Assembly (NCBI GenBank): GCA_021828445.1 | Contig: JAJZJD010000053.1 | Location: 1 to 7,251, forward strand | Direction: 5' to 3' | DNA length: 7,251 bases | Origin: a bacterium | Lineage (GTDB): Bacteria; SZUA-79; Acidulodesulfobacterales; Acidulodesulfobacteraceae | In this document: piece after piece, positions 1 to 6,230 of the stretch | How positions within the stretch are numbered: position 1 is the first letter of the stretch | Layout of the letters: each line of letters opens with the position of its first letter | The notes under the pieces: generated by a model | Databases searched by the model: none | The model's input: only the letters and a program-made list of their open reading frames with translations | Told to the model about the DNA's origin: nothing | Program-made: the position numbers and the translations under genes

Positions 1-374
1 TTTAGGTAAATTATATTTGAAATTTTATTTTTTATGATTTCGCCGAATATTTCAGAATAAATTCTTTCTTTATCGACATCTTTTCTTATGATAATGCCAA
101 GATAATCCGAATAATCGCCGCTTATAAACATCAGGGATTTAAAAAATAAAAAAAATCTTTTTATGAAAAAGGGGGCTATCGCTTCTAACTCTTTGGCATC
201 GTTATAAACGGCGATTATAAAAAGATTACCGGCCTCGCCCAGAAAATGTTTTACCCAAAGATAATTCCAATCGTAAGACAGGAAAACATTTTCGTTCAAG
301 CTCGATTTTAATAAAGCGTTCCATTCGCTTTCTATCTTTTGAAGCTCTTTTATATTGCGGATAATTTTTATCAT
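1..374 (-). CDS. CelD/BcsL-family GNAT acetyltransferase, N-terminal part (runs off the left edge)
   Basis: This is an open frame of 124 complete codons with no stop before the window edge, so the 3' end is missing. The ATG at 374-372 directly follows an in-frame TAA (377-375), which makes it the first possible ATG; I see no clear Shine-Dalgarno. The visible protein has the pattern of the N-terminal half of CelD-like acetyltransferases (COG5653, GNAT_6/BioF2-like). It has an ExEW segment near residues 15-18, then NVFLSYDWNYLW at 29-40, a hydrophobic strand LFIIAVY at 51-57, an AIAPFF strand at 65-70 and a GDYSDYLGI segment at 86-94. Members of this family are linked to cellulose or exopolysaccharide synthesis and resemble FemAB-type aminoacyl/acyl transferases; the substrate here is unknown. 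It lies 35 nt after the HD-GYP stop on the same strand, so cotranscription is likely. Family call fairly secure, function inferred. Confidence 0.72.
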   Translation of the reverse strand, partial: MIKIIRNIKELQKIESEWNALLKSSLNENVFLSYDWNYLWVKHFLGEAGNLFIIAVYNDAKELEAIAPFFIKRFFLFFKSLMFISGDYSDYLGIIIRKDVDKERIYSEIFGEIIKNKISNIIYL

Positions 375-393
375 TTATGTTCGCAATGGCAAT

Positions 394-422
394 AAAGAAT
401 CGGTTAACGTCAAAGAACAAAT
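394..422. repeat. 29-nt direct repeat, copy A (HD-GYP 3' end)
   Basis: This stretch matches positions 4244-4272 in the same orientation at 28 of 29 bases; the one mismatch is at 410 (T here, G there). It spans the HD-GYP stop codon (412-410, minus strand) and part of the gap before the CelD-like gene. Read on the plus strand it would encode KESVNVKEQI, close to the PAS-domain peptide encoded by copy B. The single mismatch falls in the triplet that serves as the HD-GYP TGA stop. Confidence 0.85.
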
Positions 423-1576
423 TTTTGCCTTATATCCAGTATTTCGTCCATACCTTTTAAGAAAGCATTAAAACAATCTACATCGAAAGATTTTCCCGGC
501 TGCATTTCATCTTTCATAATTCTGATAGCTTCTTCAAGCGTATAAGCAGGCTTATATATTCTTTTGTTAACCAATGCATCGAAAACGTCGGCTATTTTGC
601 AGATTCTACCGGCAATCGGAATTTTATCGCCCGCTAATCCTTTTGGATACCCGCTGCCGTCAAAATTTTCATGATGCGATAAAGCTATAACCGCCCCTTC
701 TTTAAGCGTGGATGATTCCGAATTTTTTAAAATATTATAACCTATTTCGGTATGCGATTTCATAATTTCGAATTCTTCTTTCGTAAGGCGTCCGGGCTTT
801 AGAAGAATATTGTCCGGTATTCCTACTTTTCCTATATCGTGCATAGGCGCCGCATTTTGTATGTCTTCCTGAAAAACTTTATCCATTCCCAGTTCTTTTG
901 CTATAATACCGGCATAGTGCGACATCCTATAAATATGCGCGCCTGTATCTTCGTCTCTGTACTCGGCAAGAACTATAAGCCTGCCGAGCGAATCCTGCTC
1001 CATTTTATAAACATCGTCTATAGACTTCTGGTAATACGATTCGATTGCAAGAGTAATATCTATGGAAAGCAATTTTTGAACGGAATTTAATATCTGTAAG
1101 GATTCTTCGACGCTTATCCCTTTTTTTTTACAGCAATTAATTACGGCGGATGTTATCAGCGTATTGTAATAACCGTAACTGGCGATATAAACCGACGGCG
1201 AAATTTTGTAGATATAATGGGCGAAGCCTACGATAACCCTGTTTATAAAATATTTTTCGTCATATGTTAAACCGAATAACTGTCTTATGTAATGAGACTG
1301 GGTAAGTTTCAGCTGGTCAAGCAGGTCAGGCCTCGAGAGAATGATTTTACGCGTTTCTTCTATATTTATTAAATAATCGTAAAAGTCGGAGGCGATTTCC
1401 AATGCGATATTATCTATGCAGTCTTTAATTCCGGCGATGCCTTGCAAGTCTGCTTCCGAAAAATTAGTCAATTTTTTCAAAAGTTCGATATTACCCGATG
1501 AAAAAAGACTGTAAATACCGAAAACTCCCTTTTCGGTCATTTTATTTTTTTCCAGAATATCGTCTAATCTGCCCAT
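410..1576 (-). CDS. Globin-coupled HD-GYP domain c-di-GMP phosphodiesterase
   Basis: This soluble 388-residue protein should hydrolyse cyclic di-GMP in response to a heme ligand. Residues about 35-185 look like a globin-coupled sensor (protoglobin) domain. Tyr66 (FYDYL) fits the distal B10 tyrosine and His120 (VGFAHYIYKISPSVYIASY) fits the proximal F8 histidine. Their spacing of 54 matches known sensors such as HemAT (Y70/H123) and DosC (Y43/H98). Residues about 195-380 form a full HD-GYP domain: RDEDTGAH with His214, HDIGK at 246-250, SHTEIG with His275, HHE at 301-303, DGSGYP at 306-311 and IADVFDAL from 328. All expected metal and catalytic residues are present. The ATG at 1576 is preceded by a weak AGTAGG about 9 nt upstream. 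The gene heads a probable operon with the CelD-like gene. Its last codons lie inside a 29-nt sequence also found in the large sensor gene. Gas sensing and activity are inferred from conserved residues. Confidence 0.93.
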   Translation of the reverse strand: MGRLDDILEKNKMTEKGVFGIYSLFSSGNIELLKKLTNFSEADLQGIAGIKDCIDNIALEIASDFYDYLINIEETRKIILSRPDLLDQLKLTQSHYIRQLFGLTYDEKYFINRVIVGFAHYIYKISPSVYIASYGYYNTLITSAVINCCKKKGISVEESLQILNSVQKLLSIDITLAIESYYQKSIDDVYKMEQDSLGRLIVLAEYRDEDTGAHIYRMSHYAGIIAKELGMDKVFQEDIQNAAPMHDIGKVGIPDNILLKPGRLTKEEFEIMKSHTEIGYNILKNSESSTLKEGAVIALSHHENFDGSGYPKGLAGDKIPIAGRICKIADVFDALVNKRIYKPAYTLEEAIRIMKDEMQPGKSFDVDCFNAFLKGMDEILDIRQKFVL

Positions 1577-1720
1577 TTTTTAGCCTACTATAACTTATTA
1601 ATTTTATTAATTTTTAGCTTTAAAAAATTTGCATTGCGGCGTTAAAAAACGTTCTAAGGATTTCATGAATGATTCCATGTCCATTTAAGCGCTCTGAATT
1701 AAAAATTAATTTTTACATTA

Positions 1721-1729
1721 ATTATATCA
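1721..1729 (-). promoter_or_regulatory. Candidate extended -10 promoter for the HD-GYP operon
   Basis: On the minus strand this reads TGATATAAT: a perfect -10 hexamer TATAAT (1726-1721) preceded by the TG of an extended -10. The -35 position has only a T/A-rich poor match. Predicted start is near 1714, giving a leader of about 137 nt before the ATG at 1576. The region is AT-rich, so chance matches are possible. Confidence 0.45.
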
Positions 1730-1766
1730 CGCATCGAAACTTTTTAAAAAGAAAAACCCGACGTTG

Positions 1767-1844
1767 CAGATAGGTACGAACATACTTGCCGGTACAAAAA
1801 GCAACTAATAATGTAAAGGTGGGATTATGTTTCGTACCTATCTG
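1767..1844. mobile_element. 78-bp inverted-repeat element (miniature element or collapsed IS remnant)
   Basis: The element is bounded by perfect 14-bp inverted repeats: CAGATAGGTACGAA at 1767-1780 and its reverse complement at 1831-1844. If one base is skipped, four more bases (CATA) match inward from each end. The 50-bp interior has no coding capacity. A diverged copy of the left 34 bases occurs at 6182-6215, so this is a dispersed sequence and not a private operator. That fits the two ends of an insertion sequence brought together by internal deletion, or a MITE. I see no target-site duplication and cannot assign an IS family. It lies between the two divergent promoters and could affect either. 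Confidence 0.6.
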
Positions 1845-1865
1845 TCACAAAATAGAAATTCAATC

Positions 1866-1894
1866 TTGATTGCCTGTTGGAATAGTGGTAATAT
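1866..1894 (+). promoter_or_regulatory. Sigma70-type promoter for the GGDEF/EAL sensor gene
   Basis: A -35 TTGATT (1866-1871) and a -10 TAATAT (1889-1894) are separated by exactly 17 bp. Transcription should start near 1901, about 75 nt before the ATG at 1976. It begins 22 bp downstream of the inverted-repeat element. Confidence 0.55.
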
Positions 1895-1904
1895 ATGTTA
1901 TGCG

Positions 1905-1925
1905 GCATTATTTTAAAAGTAATGC
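1905..1925 (+). promoter_or_regulatory. 21-nt dyad at the 5' end of the sensor mRNA (operator or hairpin)
   Basis: GCATTA at 1905-1910 pairs with TAATGC at 1920-1925. The T/A-rich bases between extend the pairing with one wobble, leaving almost no loop. The tight dyad sits just after the predicted transcription start, where a repressor operator or a 5' stabilising hairpin would be expected. No T-run follows, so it is not an obvious terminator. Confidence 0.4.
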
Positions 1926-1975
1926 TTAAACTTACCCGTCTAAGCTCCATATAAGCTAAAAATTAATTGCTTTTC

Positions 1976-4900
1976 ATGAATATACTAAAGAAAACAAAAA
2001 GCAAAGCTCTGACGTCTAAATCCGACAAACTCCAGATATTGGCAATGCATCTTTTTTTCTTATTTCTCATCTGCCTCGTGCTTTCAATTTTTACATATGA
2101 AACCATACGCCTTAAAAAAATAGTTGCAAACCGCTTTAAAGCCTATGCAAGACTAACGGCGCTCCATATATCTTCCGCCCTTAACATACAAATGGATGCG
2201 CATTTCCATGATCTTAAATTTTTAAGAACCGATTTTTTAAACATCAACGGCGGACGCCTTTTTCCAAGCATACAAACATTGCATGTTTTTAAAGATTTCA
2301 AGAAATACCATCCTGCTATTTCGGCGCTTAATATCCTAAATCCGTCTATGGACAAAATAGTCTGGTCCAGTCAAAGAAAATACTTAAATCTAAATATAAA
2401 AAATGTTATTTTCACTCCATTAAAAGGTTATCCAAATCGTTACATAGGAACGCTTTATTTTGAGAAAACGGATAAAAAATGGGTCATTCCGATGAACGAG
2501 CGGATAATTAATAAAAGGGGCCGCATATTGGGCTTCATCGGCTCCCCTTTTAGACTTTCGAATTTCAATTTAATCCATACGCCGAAATATATCGAAACAG
2601 CCCTTATAGAAACGACATCGGGCAAAGCGATATCCGTATGGAAAAACGGCAAATGGTCAGGCAATTATGCCGATATGCCTATTTTCTCCGGCGGCATAAC
2701 GCAAAAAATAAACGGCTATCCGTGGATAATTAAAGCCGGATGGGGCAGGCCTGCGTTTGAAAAGTTTTTCTGGAGCAAGGAGCGCGTTTATTTATTGATG
2801 ACGCTTTTGCTTATTCTGATATTCGTCATAATAGACGTAATATCAAAGGTTGCTTTCGAACGCCTCATCCGCCTGAAAAGATATCAGGACGCTACAATAA
2901 GCGTACAGGAAGATATTTTATCGTTAAAAGAAGTCGAAACCATATATAAACATATCGTGGATATAATAGTTACTAAAACTGACGCCATAGGGTCTGTTTT
3001 AGTCGTCCCTGACAAGGAAAAAGGTTATTTTATACCTATTGCCGCATGCGCGGATAGCGAAGAACACGAAAAAATCCTTATGCGGATAAGGCCTTCTTTG
3101 AATAACGCCGATGCTTGCGGAAATATGCCTGCTTCCACAGTTTACAGGGAAAAAAAGATACTTGGTCCGTTATATAATTTAGATCCGGATATTATAAAGA
3201 AATATCCGACATTTTCCAGAATAAAAAGCTTGATGGCTTTCCCGATATTTGAAAATTTGGATTCCGACCCTGTAGCCGTTTTAGGCATACAATCTGATTC
3301 TAAATATCATTTCACTAAAGAAATGGTTGGCATAATCACCCAGCTTGTAAATTCTTTAGGCATCGCCGTTAACCGCCTTCGCATTAACCGGCGCTTGGTT
3401 CATGAAGCGGAACATCAGCGGCGGCTTACTGAATTTAACTTTTTTTTGGCGCAGATAAATCAGCTGATAAGCAGAACCGAAGACGAAAAAAGTCTCCTTG
3501 ATTCTATTTGCTATATGGCGGTAAGCTACACGGGATTAAAACTGGTATGGATAGCAAAGCCCGATGAAAAGGGCAATGTCCGTTTTATATCGCATTTCGG
3601 CATTTCAGGCTTCGTAGAGAAGTTAAATATCTCGGTTAATTCCGATACGCCGGAAGGACATTCCAGCGTGGGCAGGGCATGGCGTTCTAAAAAGCCTGCT
3701 TACGTTCCTTCATTTAAAAATGATGCTTCGATGGGTCCATGGCTTGATATAACGGAAGAGTTCGGCATATTATCCAGCGCTTCTATCCCGATATTAAGAG
3801 GCGGAGATATCTGGGGAGTAATAACGGTGCTTCATTCTAAGGAAAACTTTTTCGACGAAGACCTTGAAAACCTTATGGAAGAAATAGCGCTGGATATCGG
3901 ATTCGGCCTAGACAGGATAGACCTTATAAATCGTGAAAGAAGGGCAATGGAAATAAAAGACGCTTTTTTGAGCAATACTTCTGCAGGCATTACGCTGGCA
4001 AGCTATCCCGATAGAGTTTTTTTGGAGGCTAACGATACTTTTTTGAATATTTTAGGCTATCCGGATATCGAATCTTTGCAGAACCACAATTCGAGAGAAG
4101 TTTATCCTGACGACGAAACATATGCCAGAGTAGGCGAAGTTGCTCGAACAATTTTAACCGCGGGGGAAGGTTCTGTCAGAGATGTACCCGTAGTGCGGAC
4201 AGACGGCACCCTTATTTACGCCGATTTTTATGGACAAAAATTAAAAGAATCGGTTAACGGCAAAGAACAAATATTATGGACTTTGATAGACATTACCGAA
4301 AGGCATCGCTTGTCGGAAGAGCTGTCTCATCAGGCTTTTTACGACGAACTTACCGGGCTTCCCAACCGCCGCTCGTTGTCGCTCGAACTTGAACGCGCCA
4401 TAGCAAGAACCGGCCGCCGCAAGACGCTGCTTGCCGTTTCAATAATAGACCTCGACGATTTTAAACCTATAAACGACATGTACGGACATCCGGTCGGGGA
4501 TAATGTATTAAAAATAATTTCGAACAGGCTTAAAGACGTCCTGCGGAAAACAGATTTTATAGCCAGACTCGGCGGAGACGAATTTGTAGTTATAATAGAG
4601 GACTTTAAAGATAAGAGAGAGCTCGAAAATATATTGGCAAAGATAGAAGCAAAGATTAAAGAAGTTATTATTTTAGAAGGCGAAAATGAAATAATAACGA
4701 ATTTGAGTATGGGGGTTTATATTTACGGAGATTCTTCTAACGGAAAGGAATACTTTACTTCCGACAATCTTTTGCGTTATGCGGATAATGCATTATACGA
4801 GAGTAAAAAAAATAAGGCGGATCGTTTGCAATATTATGTTTTTTACGGGGAAGCGGTTCCTCATATGAAGAATAAAATGCAAAAACTTTTAGAGGAAGGC

Positions 4901-5950
4901 AATCTCTTGGTTTATTATCAGCCTATTATGAATAATTCGACGAGAGAGATAGTAGGAATAGAAGCCCTCGCACGCCTATATGATAACGGCAGCATAATTT
5001 CTCCGTATAACTTTTTACCTATGCTGAACGAAAAAGATTTGTTTTATTTAAGCAATGAAGTATTGGTAAAGGCGCTTAAAGAATTGTCGCATATCGGCGA
5101 ACCTGCCGAAAAGTTATGGGTTTCAATTAATATCGACCCAAAATTCATTTCGGAAGAATATCTTTTATCCTTAAAAAACATACTGCAATCCGGGTACGAC
5201 CCATCTAAAATAGTTCTAGAAATTCTTGAAACGGGAGATTTCCTGAGCGGAGGCAAAGCCATTGAACACATACGGGCTATAAAAAATTTAGGGATAAGGG
5301 TGGCGTTAGACGATGTAGGAAGCGCGTATTCATCGCTTATGCGCCTTAAAGAGCTACCCGTGGACGAAATAAAATTAGACCAATTTTTCGTGAGAACTTT
5401 GGAAGAAAATCCGCACGATCTTCATTTTGTTCAGTCCATATTAGAACTTGCCGACGAAAAAAAGGTGGATTTAGTAGTGGAAGGCGTAGAAACCGACGAT
5501 ATACTGGATGCCCTTTCGGTAATGACGGTTCAGTATCTTCAGGGCTATGCGATAGCAAAACCTATGCCGTCGGACAAGCTCAAGGATTTTTTAATCAATA
5601 AACCTTTATCCCGCAGAAAACGCCCCGTAAGCTTTCTCGGCTTATATGCCATTAAGATAGTTTCTTATCATAATATCAAAAAACTTATCAGGCATGATCC
5701 GTATTTAATAGATTATAAAAATCTTATCAGCGCTAAAAATTGCCCTATAATGGATGCCATGCTATCTTTAAATGTTCCTAAAAATCATATTTTATATGAT
5801 TTGCATTATAGATACGACAAAACTATAGTAGAATTGGGCGAAACCTTAAAATCTTCGGGAAATGCGGATTGGAGTTTATTAAAGCAGATTAGCGAAACAT
5901 TTGAGCAGGAAATACTCACCGAATATTACCGGCGAAAAGGCGCATCTTGA
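1976..5950 (+). CDS. Membrane-bound GAF-GAF-PAS-GGDEF-EAL c-di-GMP sensor/turnover protein
   Basis: This 1324-residue inner-membrane protein is predicted to make and degrade cyclic di-GMP. I chose the ATG at 1976; a TTG at 1967 would add three residues, and neither has a clear ribosome site. Membrane helices lie at about 21-40 and 272-291, enclosing a 230-residue extracytoplasmic region, probably a PDC/Cache-type sensor. Two GAF domains (about 312-468 and 485-650) and a PAS domain (662-778) follow. The GGDEF domain (783-950) is intact, with DLDDF at 825-829, RxxD inhibitory site R857/D860 and GGDEF at 866-870. The EAL domain (962-1210) keeps E996, N1052, E1082, D1112, D1113, K1133, E1169 and Q1189, but loop 6 reads DDVGSAYSS instead of the usual DDFGTGYSS. 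A helical tail (1215-1324) resembles a CZB-like domain. It is divergent from the HD-GYP gene. Net enzymatic direction cannot be read from sequence. Confidence 0.93.
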   Translation: MNILKKTKSKALTSKSDKLQILAMHLFFLFLICLVLSIFTYETIRLKKIVANRFKAYARLTALHISSALNIQMDAHFHDLKFLRTDFLNINGGRLFPSIQTLHVFKDFKKYHPAISALNILNPSMDKIVWSSQRKYLNLNIKNVIFTPLKGYPNRYIGTLYFEKTDKKWVIPMNERIINKRGRILGFIGSPFRLSNFNLIHTPKYIETALIETTSGKAISVWKNGKWSGNYADMPIFSGGITQKINGYPWIIKAGWGRPAFEKFFWSKERVYLLMTLLLILIFVIIDVISKVAFERLIRLKRYQDATISVQEDILSLKEVETIYKHIVDIIVTKTDAIGSVLVVPDKEKGYFIPIAACADSEEHEKILMRIRPSLNNADACGNMPASTVYREKKILGPLYNLDPDIIKKYPTFSRIKSLMAFPIFENLDSDPVAVLGIQSDSKYHFTKEMVGIITQLVNSLGIAVNRLRINRRLVHEAEHQRRLTEFNFFLAQINQLISRTEDEKSLLDSICYMAVSYTGLKLVWIAKPDEKGNVRFISHFGISGFVEKLNISVNSDTPEGHSSVGRAWRSKKPAYVPSFKNDASMGPWLDITEEFGILSSASIPILRGGDIWGVITVLHSKENFFDEDLENLMEEIALDIGFGLDRIDLINRERRAMEIKDAFLSNTSAGITLASYPDRVFLEANDTFLNILGYPDIESLQNHNSREVYPDDETYARVGEVARTILTAGEGSVRDVPVVRTDGTLIYADFYGQKLKESVNGKEQILWTLIDITERHRLSEELSHQAFYDELTGLPNRRSLSLELERAIARTGRRKTLLAVSIIDLDDFKPINDMYGHPVGDNVLKIISNRLKDVLRKTDFIARLGGDEFVVIIEDFKDKRELENILAKIEAKIKEVIILEGENEIITNLSMGVYIYGDSSNGKEYFTSDNLLRYADNALYESKKNKADRLQYYVFYGEAVPHMKNKMQKLLEEGNLLVYYQPIMNNSTREIVGIEALARLYDNGSIISPYNFLPMLNEKDLFYLSNEVLVKALKELSHIGEPAEKLWVSINIDPKFISEEYLLSLKNILQSGYDPSKIVLEILETGDFLSGGKAIEHIRAIKNLGIRVALDDVGSAYSSLMRLKELPVDEIKLDQFFVRTLEENPHDLHFVQSILELADEKKVDLVVEGVETDDILDALSVMTVQYLQGYAIAKPMPSDKLKDFLINKPLSRRKRPVSFLGLYAIKIVSYHNIKKLIRHDPYLIDYKNLISAKNCPIMDAMLSLNVPKNHILYDLHYRYDKTIVELGETLKSSGNADWSLLKQISETFEQEILTEYYRRKGAS
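4244..4272. repeat. 29-nt direct repeat, copy B (PAS coding region of the sensor gene)
   Basis: This is the partner of 394-422, identical at 28 of 29 bases. It encodes residues 757-766 (KESVNGKEQI) of the large sensor, just before the last PAS strand and the PAS-GGDEF linker. It fits naturally into the reading frame here, so this copy is the likely source, or is closer to the source, of the one at the HD-GYP 3' end. Confidence 0.85.
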
Positions 5951-6001
5951 TAGGTGCATTATAACCGGAACCGCTTATATCTTATATATTGAAACTTTAA
6001 A

Positions 6002-6076
6002 TGGAGCGGGAAACGGGGCTCGAACCCGCGACCCTCACCTTGGCAAGGTGATGCTCTACCACTGAGCTATTCCCGC
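6002..6076 (-). tRNA. tRNA-Gly (anticodon GCC), CCA encoded
   Basis: On the minus strand the cloverleaf is complete. The acceptor stem GCGGGAA (6076-6070) pairs with TTCCCGC, the D stem GCTC pairs with GAGC, and the anticodon stem TCACC/GGTGA flanks the loop TTGCCAA, giving anticodon GCC. The T arm holds the TTCGAGC loop on a GCGGG/CCCGT stem. The discriminator base is T at 6005 and the CCA end is encoded at 6004-6002. It decodes glycine GGC/GGU codons. It lies tail-to-tail with the sensor gene, 51 bp away. Confidence 0.97.
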
Positions 6077-6132
6077 ATAAATAAAGAAAGGATTCAAATA
6101 AATTCATTATAAACTTATTTGGTTGTTTATAT

Positions 6133-6161
6133 ATTAAATTATATTTTCAATATTTTGTCAA
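6133..6161 (-). promoter_or_regulatory. Sigma70-type promoter for tRNA-Gly
   Basis: On the minus strand a perfect -35 TTGACA (6161-6156) is followed after 17 bp by TTTAAT (6138-6133), which matches five of six -10 bases. The start would be near 6126, giving a leader of about 50 nt before the tRNA. A second TATAAT at 6111-6106 lacks a -35 at the right distance. Confidence 0.6.
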
Positions 6162-6181
6162 TAGACAGAAACTTTTATGGA

Positions 6182-6215
6182 CAGATAGATACAAACAAAC
6201 TTAGCGGTATAAAAA
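6182..6215. mobile_element. Degenerate copy of the IS-like end sequence
   Basis: Positions 6182-6215 match 1767-1800, the left half of the inverted-repeat element, at 28 of 34 bases with no gaps. The shared core is CAGATAGRTACRAACA, followed by ACTT and CGGTA. No second inverted arm is visible nearby, so this is a solo, diverged end. It ends 15 bp short of the stop codon of the truncated radical SAM/DUF2344 gene. Confidence 0.5.
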
Positions 6216-6230
6216 AGTTAACGCTGCATA

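Larger units (their letters stand above)
1577..1966. other. Divergent intergenic region between the HD-GYP gene and the GGDEF/EAL sensor gene
   Basis: This stretch of about 390 bases has no credible gene. From left to right it holds the probable leader of the HD-GYP gene, a 14-bp AT-only palindrome (1701-1714) at that gene's predicted transcription start, and an extended -10 promoter facing left. Next come the 78-bp inverted-repeat element, a sigma70-type promoter facing right, and a 21-nt dyad at the start of the rightward transcript. No c-di-GMP riboswitch consensus was recognised in either leader. Confidence 0.7.

Noticed and set aside
226..420. 64-residue open frame on the minus strand
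   Set aside because: It overlaps the CelD-like gene in a shifted frame and has no family pattern. The frame starting at 374 gives a recognisable acetyltransferase.
839..1090. 83-residue open frame on the plus strand
   Set aside because: It lies wholly antisense to the well-supported HD-GYP gene and shows no recognisable motif.
1967..1969. TTG start for the GGDEF/EAL sensor
   Set aside because: An ATG three codons downstream is more likely, and no ribosome-binding site favours the TTG.
1901..1975. c-di-GMP riboswitch in the leader of the sensor gene
   Set aside because: The leader is short and lacks the conserved GEMM-type core. Only a simple hairpin is visible.
5940..5991. Rho-independent terminator between the sensor gene and the tRNA
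   Set aside because: Only weak short dyads are present (for example GCATC/GGTGC near 5942-5957), and none is followed by a T-run on either strand.
6002..6076. tRNA-Gly as an integration site of a genomic island
   Set aside because: No integrase gene and no repeated tRNA 3' end is seen in the window.
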